Origin: Salvator merianae
Taxonomy: Eukaryota > Chordata > Lepidosauria > Squamata > Teiidae
Assembly (NCBI GenBank): GCA_003586115.2
Contig: QVOM02000034.1
Location: 11,024,612 to 11,088,611, forward strand
DNA length: 64,000 nt
Direction: 5' to 3'
Below, in pieces: positions 34,401-45,017 of the stretch; position 1 is the first letter of the stretch; every line of letters starts with the position of its first letter. The position numbers were made by a program, and so were the translations under genes. The notes beneath the pieces were generated by a model. It was not told the origin of the DNA and ran no database searches. It was given only the letters and a program-made list of their open reading frames with translations.

Positions 34401-34517
34401 AACATGCACTTGGGTAAACTTCAGGAGGCAATGGTAGACAGAAGGGCTGGCATGCAATGGTCCATGGGTCATGAAGAGTTGGACATGAGTTAACGACAGA
34501 ACAATAGCAACAAAAAA
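34401..34517 (+). mobile_element. RTE/BovB LINE 3' terminus
   Basis: It contains the BovB 3' end hallmarks 'gggctggcatgcaatggtcc', 'gaagagttggacatgagtta' and the terminal 'aacgacagaacaatagcaac' plus A run. It continues the piece at 32950-33126. The same tail is used by some squamate SINEs, but the upstream piece supports BovB. Confidence 0.85.
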
Positions 34518-36118
34518 CCCATCCAGAGGACCATGGCTTAAGATCAGCCTTTCGTGTCACTGGGACCAAACTGTTGCTGGAATGTTGGCTGAAAGACCTG
34601 AAAATTGCAGCTGGAACTCCAGCCATGGACTAGAAGAGTGGCTGGAACTCAAGCCATCCAGGGTGTCTTCAGGCCACTGCATCATGCTGAATGCCAGTCC
34701 ACAGAAAACATTTTCAAATACAGTGCCCTGAGTATGGGATTTCCTGTTCTCTATCCTTTTACCAACATTTAGACACAAATGCTGTAAAAAGTGTAGCTTT
34801 TGGTGATGTACAGGCCCTTTCTGCATAGGACATTGTACCATGCTAGGAAAGGGTCTAGGGCCTTCCCTCTGCTTCCTGGAGTAGGATAAGGGACATCCTG
34901 TCCCTTTTCAGCACACTCTGACTGCCTAGGATGGAGTATCAACTGGGCTAGTGCATCCAAAAGTTACAATAATTTATAAGAAGCTATCCTGAGGGACAGT
35001 AGATCTGAAGAGAAAGAACTGAAGAAGATCACAAAATACCATGAACTGTGAATCACTAGTTCTAGGAGAAAAAGACACCTGTTCCAGTATTTATTAGTGC
35101 ATGAAGTGTAATAGGGGGGGAACAGGAAGACATTAAAATAGATAACACACAATTCCCCCACTGCAATAAGTAACTTTACCTAGAACTAGCCACTTTCTTC
35201 AGAGTTTCCTCATTGATTTTTAAATCCTTGGTTACGATTAATGATGGACTGAAACTCTACTTGTTACATCTGGTGGACTGTGCATGACTCCACTTAAGCA
35301 GTACAGAAGTTGCATGTGGAGTCGCCTGCATCATAGCAGCCTTGCTGTGTCCTGGCTAGAGTCAGCTAAGGTACCTCTCCAGCTCTAGTGCATCTAGGTG
35401 AGCCATATTACAAGGACTGCATGCAACCTCCTTGAGCAGAAGCCTGCAGTTTCTTTTACTGCAGCGAGGGGCCCTGTCAGTGCAAGAGGTAGTGGTTTGA
35501 GTGCCGCTCCTCATTCAATGACCTCTAGGCACCTTTGACAGGTCGTCAGGGCACTAGCAACTCTCCTGAGATGTTTTGGCAGGCAGAGGGCAAAATCAAG
35601 ACTGGCCATCTGGGAGGCCCTGAAAGGTGTCTTGGCTGTGAAATGATAATGTGGCCACTATCAGTTTCATATTTTTCTGATTGCCCTGCTGATCAGACAT
35701 TTCTGGTTGGATGTGCACTGCTGAAATATTGACCACAGAACTCTTATATTGACAACACAGTTCCACAGGAAGTCATGCAAGACACTCCCTGTCACCAGGA
35801 AAATACCATTGAGTTGCTTCCTGTTACAAGGTACAGATGTGCAGCCAATTGGTCATTTAAAGGATTTAATTTCTGCTGATGTAGTAGCAATGTCTTCTGT
35901 AGTATTTTCAAATCTCAGGGCCTGACTATTTTTAAGTTTGAATCCACTTTCGGTCAATTTTCAGAACAAAGATAACACAGCAAACTGAAACCTTGTTTCT
36001 TTCCTCATTATCTAACCCAAAGGTAAATTTCTCCAAAAGGTTAAATCTAGTTTAACTATAGTCACACCTTACCATTATTCAGATTCCAGGCTGTCCTTTG
36101 TCTGGCAAAGTGCTTTTC
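34518..36118. other. unassigned DNA
   Basis: At about 34811 'caggccctttctgca' resembles an end of the TIR family, but no second end was found. No gene seen. Confidence 0.4.
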
Positions 36119-36121
36119 CAT

Positions 36122-36590
36122 GGCCCTGTTCACACTTTGTGCTAGCAAGTGTCAGGGACGCTTGGCTAGCACAGTACTTTTGCAGTTTGCAGAGGCCCAA
36201 GCAGCCGGGAGAACACTAAAGCTGCTCCTGATAGCAACTAGCTGTGGAGCACTAATTTGTGCTCCACAGTCTTACCAGGAGGTGATAGTCACCTCCCGGT
36301 AAAGTGTATTCACACTTACCTGGCAGCATGGCAACCAGGCATGTGCAATTAACTGGTTGTGCCTGCGCAATTGGCTAATTGTGCCTGTGTGCTGCACGGC
36401 TCCGCTGGTCACCATGGCAGTGGCTGGCCGCTTCCCGGCTGCTGCCATGGCCAGGATCAGGCAAAGTTACCGGCATTCCCACTGTAAATGCTGGTAGCCT
36501 GCTTCAGGAAAGGCACTAGGGCCAGACAGTGCGGACAGTGTCTGTGCACTGCATGGTCAATTACCACATTAGAGCAGACTAACTAAGCTT
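36122..36590. mobile_element. TIR-family element, subfamily 2, right end missing
   Basis: It starts 'ggccctgttcacacttt' after CAT and shares 'gtgctagcaagtgtcaggga', 'gcactaatttgtgctccac' and 'caccatggcagtggctggc' with the subfamily. The right terminal repeat was not found, so the copy is probably truncated. Confidence 0.65.
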
Positions 36591-37189
36591 TCCCTCTCCA
36601 ATTGGGACTATCCTGTATTCAGATTATCCCAGTACTAAGTCTGTTTCAGCTGCAAGAAATGGACAGGTGAAGGGCTGCTTGGGGGAAAATGTCTACTGGT
36701 AGGCGATGTTGGCATTAGGGCTGCCAGGGGACGGGGTCCATCCAGACATGGAGCCACGCAGCGCATCTGCTTGCAGGGTGGGCAGGCACACAGTCTCACA
36801 ACCTTCTGCTTGTAGACAATCTCTGGCAGCACTGCCTCCAGCACAAAGCTTCAGCATTGCAGTGTGGAGAAGGGCAAACCCAGGAGAGGGCATGCCTTTA
36901 GCTCCCACCCCATATCTGTGGCAGCATAGATGGGATCCTCTCTGCTCGATCCCTGTACTTTGGCCCACATGGGGCTTTATAATCTCCTTTCTGTCATCTT
37001 CCCTCCCCTGAAATTTAACAAACAGTGTTCTGATTAGTGAAAAGGCCTATTGGGCTAAAAACACCAATCAAAACCACTAAACATTTATGTGGTATCATCA
37101 GTACTGTATGCTGAATGGCTGGGCATGAGGCACTAACACAGAGACCTAGAGTTGTTTCTAATTAGTGACTGAAGTCACCCCATACTCTA
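36591..37189. other. unassigned non-coding DNA
   Basis: Frames of 69-101 codons overlap on both strands without a domain. Nothing recognised. Confidence 0.4.
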
Positions 37190-37735
37190 GGGTCTTTTCA
37201 CACTTGGCCTGGAGACAGTTCCAGGAGGATCATGCGAAGGCATCATCCATACCATGATCTGCCTGGAACAGTCCCCGAGGCTTTCAGTTTGTACTACAAG
37301 CCTTGGGTACAGACTGGAAGCTTTGGGGACTCTTCTAGGTGGATCATGGCATGGTTGATGTGTTCCCACGATCCACCTGGGACTGTTCACAACTTAAAAA
37401 CTATTCACAAGCTATCCTGTGCCATTGGGAATGGTATGGGGATAGTGTGAATGGGATGCTTCCAGGTTTTGCATGCCAACCCAGCTAACCCCACCCTTGT
37501 GCAGCATATGTGCAGTCTCTTCACCCAATCATGGGTAGGAATGGGCAGGGCATTCAACATCCAACCACAGGGCCTGGAATGTGGCTATTTGCATGCTTGT
37601 GCTAGGCAGGAATGGGAATGTTCCTGTGCTCAGCATGCAAATAGCCCCAACCATTTCTGAAGCACACCAGTTTGAAATGGTCTCTGGAGACCATTCCAGG
37701 CAGCTATGTGTGGAATTGGCTGCTTGCATACCATA
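37190..37735. mobile_element. TIR-family-like element with internal inverted arms
   Basis: It starts 'ggtcttttcacacttgg'. Imperfect inverted arms (ccaggaggatcatg ... ccatgatctgcctgg; tctaggtggatcatgg ... acgatccacctggga) lie at 37210-37385. A second inverted pair (gcatgcaaat- and atttgcatgc-type) lies at about 37585-37640. Right boundary uncertain. Confidence 0.45.
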
Positions 37736-38815
37736 GGCCTTCCAACTTCTCCTCTTTGTTCTTGACTGTGGGATTTAATTTTTGTTCTGGCATATAGTCT
37801 CCAAAATTTTCCTCCACGTTGTCTGTCTTTCTCTGGCTACATCTTGGTTTGTATCACTTCCTCCTTATGTTTATCTTTTTCATGCGAAGCCCAGGGTTGT
37901 GTTCTCTTTTCCCAGTGTTGGATGCCACTGGTATGTTATTTACATCTTGTTATTAAAGTTCTTCCTGTTTCTTCTACATATGCCTCCCTGCAATCCTCAC
38001 AAACTTTTTTTGATATGCCACCCCCTTAAACCCTACAGCTTCCTTCTCTTCTTTCACATATTTCCCCCGGCACATGCTGTATCTTAAAGCCTCGGTCTTA
38101 CTAAGTGATGTTTTAAGGTGGTGGGTACAGCGCACATTACAATAGCACTTATATCCTATTTCTTAAGAGCTCTCTGGAATCTGCTCAGTGGCATTCAAAA
38201 TGCACAATTAGCTATGCTCTTTATTGAAAATCCTTTTTCTTTGATGAAGTAACAAAGTTTGTCATTCAATAACTTGTATGCATCGGAGTAGGTGGCGATT
38301 ACATAGGAAAAGAGTTCATGTTTCTGGAATAAACTGTTTTGATTTTATACTTACATTCACGTTATGTATTTACACCCCCTCATAAAAGAACAGAGAAACA
38401 CTTCAGTTCGAAAGCTGTATTATCATTGATAATGGAAGTCTCCTTAGAGATCCAGTTCTGGCAGGTTTTGTTCTGTGATGACAACACAGTCAGGTTTCTC
38501 CAACCACCAGGCGTGTATCGCTTCAATCCAGTTTATTGATAGGACTAACTGAGGAAAACCATTCATTGCAGAGCGATCTTTGAACACCCAAACTTCCTGC
38601 ATGTTTCTTATCAAAGGTACATGACATTTTGCTCAGCACGTTCATTCCCATAGCTACTGCTTAAATCCCACTCCCACAAGCAGAGTTGTTCTTATCAGTA
38701 GATCACCCTGTTCCTTGACCTTGGGAACTAATAGCCCCTGGCATTGTGATTGGCTGATTTCCCGTGGTGGGAGGGAAATCCAAGATGCTGTTTCTTGCTC
38801 AGCCCAGGGAAAGAC
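37736..38815. other. unassigned non-coding DNA
   Basis: T-rich sequence; no gene or repeat recognised. Confidence 0.4.
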
Positions 38816-38818
38816 TAC

Positions 38819-39845
38819 GGACCTTTTCACACTTGAAACTAGTGAGCCTCAGGAACGCTCCCTAGTCAAGTACGTTTGCACCCACAGATGGCCGTAGCGA
38901 CTGGCAGAAGACCTTATCCGCTGCCAATCGCTACTACCACTAGAGAAGAAAATAGCTGTCCAAATTCTCACCTGAAGCTCAAAGTGAGCTTCAAGTGAGG
39001 ATCTGTCTGCAGTTACCTTCTCCACAGCGGTGGCCATCTTCTGGGCGATCAGCCCACCCATCACACATGCGCGATCTCACAACTGTGCATGCGTGATGGA
39101 TACAGGGGCCTACCCCTTCGCGTAGGCCCCAGTTGGGCCCACGCCACTGTGATTGGGCCTGGTCCTACCGCGGGCGCGAAGCTTAGGTGCCGCAGCAGCA
39201 GACTGCAAGCATCAGGCAGCTGCCATGGCAACTGGGAGGCCCGTGCAGTGAGCATGCATGATGATGCGGCTCATGCATGTGCACTGGGCCCCTCTCCCCC
39301 ATAGTGTGATCGGGCTTTCCGGATCGGGCCTGTCCGGCCCAATCAGAGTGGCCTGATCACCCCAGTTAGGCCAGGTGGGCCCAATCTGGAAGGCCCGATC
39401 GCGCTATGGGGGAGGGAAGGGGCCCAGTGCACATGTGTGAGCCGCATCGGCACACATATGTACTGCGTGGGCCTCCCGGTCACGATGGCAGTGGCCTGAT
39501 GCTTGCAGGCCGCTGCCGTGGCGACTGTGATGGGGCACAGCGCAGCCCCATCCGGAGTCCCAGGCCCAATCGCAGTGGCGTGGGTCCAACTGGGGCCTCG
39601 CACGGGCCCATTTGGGCCTGCGCGAAGGGGTAAGCCCAGTTGCCTACCACACGTACGTATGCATGCACACGGAGCTGCTGCTGGTCACCATGGCAGCGGC
39701 CAGTCGCTGTCATGGTGAGGATCAGGCATGACTACCGGTGTTCGCACTCGCGAATGCTGGTACCCAGCTGATGGTAAGTTTTTGGGCCCCATCGTGCAGA
39801 CACCGTCTATCCATGCTAGAATGGGCTAATTAGTCTGCCCTTGGC
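38819..39845. mobile_element. TIR-family element, subfamily 2, with large internal palindrome
   Basis: It starts 'ggaccttttcacacttg' and shares 'tgatgcttgcag'/'ccatggcagcggccag' and 'gctaattagtctgccc' with the subfamily. Its middle (39105-39640) is an imperfect inverted duplication of about 230-250 bases per arm. The right end is truncated. It is GC-rich relative to its flanks. Confidence 0.6.
39105..39640. repeat. large imperfect palindrome
   Basis: Left-arm landmarks (cgtaggccccagttgggcc, gcccctctcccccatag, gatcgggctttccgg) return as reverse complements in the right arm (ctatgggggagggaaggggc, ccggtcacgatggcagtgg, ctggggcctcgcacgggcc). The loop is about 40 bases near 39335-39375. Confidence 0.75.
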
Positions 39846-40361
39846 CCACTCTTACTGCTAGCCTGCTGCTTCTTCCTGAGCCCTTTGGCCCATATCATCA
39901 CCTGCCCTTTTTGCCTTATGCTGCTGTTGCATTGTTCCGAAGCACCACGCCCAGGCACTTACTCTTCATCTGCATGCCATTGCTTCCTCTTCTGGGGGAG
40001 ACTTAAAAAGCAAGTTCATGAGCTAAGTATGTGAGCAGTATTTGAGACCTTTCTGGAACAGAAAATGGTTTGCTAGGACCTGTAATCCCAGAAGGCATAC
40101 ATCCAGCAATGGTGCTTCAGAACAATGTGGCAGAGGATAACAGTGCTGCCCAGCAGGTAGACATGGACTGAAGCAGGCAGGTAGCAGTGTGGGCCAAAAG
40201 CAGACAGGCAAATGGTAATGCACAGCAACTAAGGGGGAGGGAAGCAGGAGGAAGTTTGGCTAGCTAGAGCAAGCTGGCTTGTTGAGCTTCTTTGAGGTTC
40301 AACTTGCTAGCAAATCAAAGGTTGAACTTTAAATCTGGCTCAGTTTGCTAGGAAACCTAGA
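39846..40361. other. unassigned non-coding DNA
   Basis: No gene or clear repeat; 'agcttgctag'-type short repeats near 40260-40310. Confidence 0.4.
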
Positions 40362-40369
40362 GAACTGGA

Positions 40370-41101
40370 CAGTGGCGTAGCCAGCCGCTTTGCCACCCGG
40401 GGCTACTAGCCCCTTTGACGCCTGGGGCTAGGGGCGGGGCCAGCGAGTGCACATGCGTGTGGGCGGGGCCAGCGAGTGCGCATGCCCCGCTCGTTGCCCT
40501 GCCCAGCAGTGGCCTCGCTTCTCGCCCCGCCCGGCGGGGGCCTCGCTCCTCGCCCCGGCCCGCCCGGAGGCAGCCGCGCTCCTCGCTCCTGGCCCCGCCC
40601 CGCCCGGTGGGGGCCTCGCTTCTGGCCCCGGCCCGCCCGGCGGGGGCCTCGCTCCTCGCCCCGGCCCGCCTGGAGGCGGCCGCGCTCCTGGCCCCGGCCC
40701 GCCTGGCGGGGGCCTCGCTCCTGGCCCCGGCCCGCCTGGCGGGGGCCTCGCTCCTGGCCCCGGCCCGCCCGGTGTGGGCCTCGCTTGTCGCCCCGGCCCA
40801 CCCGGCGGCGGCCGTGCTCCAGCCCGCCCGGTGGCGGCTGCGCTCCTCGCCCCGGCCCTCCCGGCGGCGGCCTCGATGGGCCTGCCTGGCTCCGCCCACA
40901 TGCACGCTGGCAGGCCGGGCGACAAAGCGACGAGCACGTCCGCCGGCGCGTGGGCCAGGGCGACAAGCCGACGAGTGCGGCCGCCGCCCGGCGGGCCGCC
41001 GACAAGCACAGCCGCCCGGGGCGGTGAGCGCGCCGCCCGCCCCGGACAACGCTCCACCCGGGGCACTCCGCCCCACCCGCCCCACCCTCGCTACGCCAGT
41101 G
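40370..41101. mobile_element. GC-rich non-autonomous hAT element, perfect 8-bp TSD gaactgga
   Basis: The left end CAGTGGCGTAG and right end CTACGCCAGTG are inverted with one mismatch. The exact duplication gaactgga lies at 40362-40369 and 41102-41109. It is a sibling of 11851-12847 in inverse orientation: the subterminal 'ggctaggggcggggccagcg' and 'ccgctttgccacccggggc' are shared as reverse complements. A shorter 33-bp-type array (about 9-10 units, 40505-40870) occupies the middle. The open frames (up to 257 codons) are compositional by-products. Confidence 0.9.
40505..40870. repeat. CpG-rich tandem array, about 9-10 units
   Basis: Units resemble 'ggggcctcgctcctcgcccc' plus 'ggcccgcccggc' with a period close to 33. 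Units are more diverged than in the array at 12147-12670. Confidence 0.8.
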
Positions 41102-41404
41102 GAACTGGAAAGTGTGGCTTGGACTCAGCCAACTTGACACATCTCCATTTGCAAGTTCAGGAATTGTGAAGATGGGCATAGAATGTGTTCCTGCACTGGA
41201 GAGAGAAAGACAGTTGTGACCAAAGGATGTATGGATGAAGCTATATCCCTAGCAATCTACACAGTTATGGAAGTTCTAGAGACCACTGAAATGGCAGTTT
41301 TATTCTTAAAACCATTAAACACTAGAAATGTGCATGAACTCGAGTTTGCAGGTTCAGTTTGAATCTAACTGAAGCTTGTTGAGTTTGGTTTGATTTAGAA
41401 CCAG

Positions 41405-41825
41405 GGGTGTTTTCTCACGTACCACCATATAGTGGTATGGACCACACAGTGTGGCCCTAGTTACCTACCTGAAGAAGGCTACTGGCATTCACAGTGGCTG
41501 GTAGCCTTGCCTGAAGCTTACCATGGCAGCAACCAGAAAGTGTCTGGCCGCTGCCATGGTGACTATCAGGCTGCACAGTGCACAGGCATGATCAGTTGAT
41601 AGCATAGGCCCGGCCACTGAGCCTCAAGGTAAGTATAGATGCACTTTACCGGGAGCTAACTATCAGCTCCTGGTAAAGGTGCGGAGCACAAATTTGTGCT
41701 CCACAGCTAGTTGCAATCGGGAGCAGCATTATGCTCCTCCCAGTCGCAAGGGCATCTACAAAGTGCAGACGCACTTTGCTAGCAAGCGTCCTTGACACTT
41801 GCTAGCAACAAGTATGAACATGCCC
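41405..41825. mobile_element. TIR-family element, subfamily 2, inside the outer hAT
   Basis: Ends 'ggggtgttttctcacg' and 'agtatgaacatgcccg' are inverted repeats with approximate triplet flanks (cag, gag). The interior is the reverse-oriented subfamily 2 sequence ('gtgctccacagctag', 'gctagcaagcgtccttgac', 'ccatggtgac'). Confidence 0.65.
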
Positions 41826-41860
41826 GAGGCTGAACAAGCTTAACCAGATCTAGATTGAAC

Positions 41861-43750
41861 TTCTCTTTCCCTACAGTTTTTTAATTTAATTTTATATTAT
41901 CTTATATATACAAGGTATTAATCATATTCCCAGTTCCACCACCGCTCTCGTTTCTAGTGATTCTGCCATAGTTCATACTCCTCACTGGAAGATTCTGTTT
42001 AACTTCTGAATGATGTCGTTGCTCCCCAAATTTGTTTCCAAATATACTTTGACTTTCAGCCATTTCTCCTTTGCACTGCTTCCCTGTTCTTCTAAATTGT
42101 AGGGTTCTTTGATATAATTTATTATATGAAAAGCCATTTGATCTAATATAGAATTATTTCAATTCTGTATCCATTTCAATTCTGTATTCCATTTCAAAGA
42201 ATCTTTCCAGCCATATACCATTACTGCTTGTGCAGCTGTAATAAGTTGCTCTTCCTCTTCATTTAGTTGACATTCCTTCATATGATGACCTATTCACACT
42301 AGGGATGTGCACGAAATTTCGAAGCAACGAAATTTCATACGAATTTCGTTGCTTCACAACATTCGCATCGAATGTGAAGTGCCCTCTCTATCGCGAAAGC
42401 GAATAGCGAAAGTCACGGCGATTTTCGTCAATTTTCGTGACCTTCGCTACTCACCGCGAATGGCTATTTTTCATCTCTTTTCGCTGCGAAAACTGCGATG
42501 CAACAAAGCTCGGTAGCTTCGTAGCCTCAAGTCTCTGCCTCTAGAGGTGGAAATTGTAATGCATCACATTAGGAAAGACGGTATTTTTTTAACTCTTCGC
42601 CTGCCTCGCAGCGATCGCACCACATGAGGATGAGAAACTCAGATGGCTAGGAGTTAATAAAACGTCTTTGATGGTGGTATATAGTTCTGCTTTTTGAAAC
42701 GGAGGGCAAGACAAGGCGTCATTTTGCTGCTGCTCGGAAGTAGGGAGGGAGGGCAAGACGAGGCATCATTTCACTGCTGCTCGGAAGTAGGGAGTTATTT
42801 CATCCTGTGGCTGCCGCCAGTCTTCTAAATTACGCGCTGAGCTGAAGGCAATTGCTTTGCGCGTCGCTGACTAAGCCTGCCTGCCTCGTAGGCGAGGTAA
42901 TAATTTCTGTGCCCCAAACGATCGGCACGGACGGCAGACAGCGACGAGTCGCGCCGATAAGTTAAAGGGACAGAAGTTAGCGCGCGTGCGCGCACAGACA
43001 TGAGCGTCGAAAAGGCATCGAAAATGACGAAAAATCAAAGCGAAAAAAATTCCTTCGCTTGCTTTCGCTTGCTTTCGATCTGCAGTGAGGAACCCCAAAC
43101 GTGCCTTCGTTGCTTTGAATCCTGCTACAAACCGGCCACCGGTAAAAAGTAAGCTCCATGCAATTTTTACTTTTAACGAAGCAACTCCTTAAATTAGCAA
43201 CGTGGACGGTCAAATATAGAAGGGAGAGTGCAGGGGGATATGCGGCGTTTGTTTTTTGCTACTTATTTCATTGATTTTGCACTTCCGGTTTTTTCGCGAA
43301 AATTTTCGCTGCGAAAACGAAAATCGCCATTTTCGCGACTTCCGTTTTCGTGCGAAAACGAAGCAACGAAGCTTCGATGCATTGCGAAATGAACAGAGAA
43401 AATTCATTTCGTGCACCTCCCTAATTCACACTTCTTTTGTTAAGAAACAGGTTTCTGTAATATCCTAATTTCTAACTCTGTAACTTGCAAAAAACAATTA
43501 CTTTTTCACATTCCCAAAACATATGAATATATGTACCTTTTTTCATGCATCCGTGCCAACAATTCGAATTTCATATTCTAAATATATATGCCATTTGGAA
43601 AGATGTTCTGTATAATTTAAATAATATTTTCTTAGTTCTTTGATTCTATTTTGTTTGGGTTTTTTGGATATTTTTTGACTTAGTTTTTATATCTGTTAGT
43701 TCTATTCGTTACGTCTTCACATCCATTGGTATTTTGCTATTTTATCTGGT
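41861..43750 (-). pseudogene. L1-like LINE 3' end, split by a hAT element
   Basis: On the minus strand it encodes 'HGCMKKGTYIHMFWECEKV' and, beyond the inserted element, 'EQLITAAQAVMVYGWKDSLKW', the L1 ORF2 C-terminal region seen also at 9645-10282. A T-rich start (41877 on) is the A tail. The 12-mer tctagattgaac flanks it exactly at 41849-41860 and 43751-43762, as expected for an L1 target duplication. The RT domain is absent. Confidence 0.75.
42300..43423. mobile_element. hAT-like element inside L1, perfect 8-bp TSD attcacac
   Basis: The left end TAGGGATGTGCACGAAATTT and right end AAATTCATTTCGTGCACCTCCCTA (shown here by its ends only) form inverted repeats whose subterminal parts are full of 'cgaagcaacgaa' and 'cgaaattt' motifs. 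The duplication attcacac lies at 42292-42299 and 43424-43431. It is 1124 bp long with no transposase recognised. The L1 sequence resumes across it. Confidence 0.9.
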
Positions 43751-44009
43751 TCTAGATTGAACCTTGAACCATTCACTAACAGTTTGTGAACATTAAAAAA
43801 CCATTATAGTACATTAAAAAAGTCCTATTTAAAGGGCCAGATGGGATCAATTTCAGATTGTTCTAATTGAACTGTTTGGTTCAATCTGATTTGACCAAAC
43901 ACCCCTGATTTGGTTTGAATCAAACCAATGATTTTCAAGCAGTTCAAACTGTTTGGTTTGATATGAACCAGCCAAAAATGAACAGAATTTGAACATCTCT
44001 AATAATCAC

Positions 44010-44729
44010 CTTCCATTTTTCTAAAATGGCAGCTGACATAGTATAGTATAACGATTTCAGAGAATGGATGTTTAGATTGTTGCTTGTGTACCATCCACCC
44101 TAATGCCCAGCAGTATTTCTATCTGAGCTGAAGTGGTCTCTGATGTGATCTTGGTTGCCCCTTACATGTGGTGTTGGAGGATTCCATGTGTGGGATACCC
44201 CAAATGGAGCAGGTCAGGATTTCATGGACACAACACACACGGTAGAACATACCCTTGATCTGGTCTCCCTGCCCCAGTATCAGGAACATGCATTTAATCC
44301 TTGTTGCAGAACAGACTGCGTGTCTGGTGAGTGAGAAGATATCCTTGTGGAATATGTCAGCACTCCCACCTTGTCCCACTAGTATGGTCTGGTGCTGCAG
44401 ACTACCCAGGAACCAAAGAGTATAAGATCTCCCAGTTTGTCTGCTCAGGTCTCAGTAATGCATACCAGACCAGCCTGTTCATCTACAATCAGATCATGCA
44501 TTGTTGGTGGTTGTTAGATGTATTAAGGCTATCACCACTTCTGGTCAGACTGCCAACCATCAGAATTTAGAAAGGTCTGTCAACTACCCTTCTATTCTCA
44601 TAGTGCTGTTATTCATTCTATGGATGTGGTATGGTTCTATTCAACCTGAACAGTATCCATTCTTGCACACCTCTATATACAAAATATATGCAACAAGCTG
44701 ACTGTAGGCTGGTGCAGTAACAAAATCTT
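44010..44729. other. unassigned non-coding DNA
   Basis: No gene or clear repeat recognised. Confidence 0.4.
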
Positions 44730-45017
44730 TGGACTCGTTTGGATTTTCCATCCACACTGCTTCTGGACACTGCCATGGTGACCAGGAATTCAGTGTGCAG
44801 CTGCACAGCCGCAGCCACTCTGTGGCCTGTCATGTTCACACTGGAAGTAGGTGTGAACGCTGTGTACTGGAAGCAGTCCAGCTGCTCCCAATACACTGTG
44901 GACAATAATTTTGTTATTCATAACTAGTAGCAATTGGGAGTGTCTGCATCACTAGGGTCACCACAAAATGGGGAAGTACTTCTCAGATGCACCTAGAAGG
45001 TAAGTGTGAACAGGCCC
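44730..45017. mobile_element. TIR-family element, subfamily 2, left end uncertain
   Basis: The right end 'gtaagtgtgaacaggccc' matches the family. The interior has 'ctgccatggtgaccagg' and 'gacaataattttgttattca', resembling 6176-6582. Confidence 0.6.

Larger units (their letters stand above)
41323..44001. mobile_element. outer hAT-like element of a four-member nest
   Basis: The left end TAGAAATGTGCATGAAC and right end GAACATCTCTA are inverted. Flanking 8-mers ttaaacac (41315-41322) and ataatcac (44002-44009) agree at 6 of 8 positions. The original element is represented only by 41323-41404, 41826-41860 and 43751-44001 (rich in 'ggttcaatctgattt'/'tttggtttgaatcaaacc' palindromic motifs). The rest is inserted DNA. 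Confidence 0.75.

Noticed and set aside
34811..34950. A further TIR element
   Set aside because: One end-like motif (caggccctttctgca) but no matching right end or shared interior found.
40357..41179. Several 180-257 codon frames on both strands
   Set aside because: Same cause as above in the second GC-rich hAT element; the frames read across the element boundaries.
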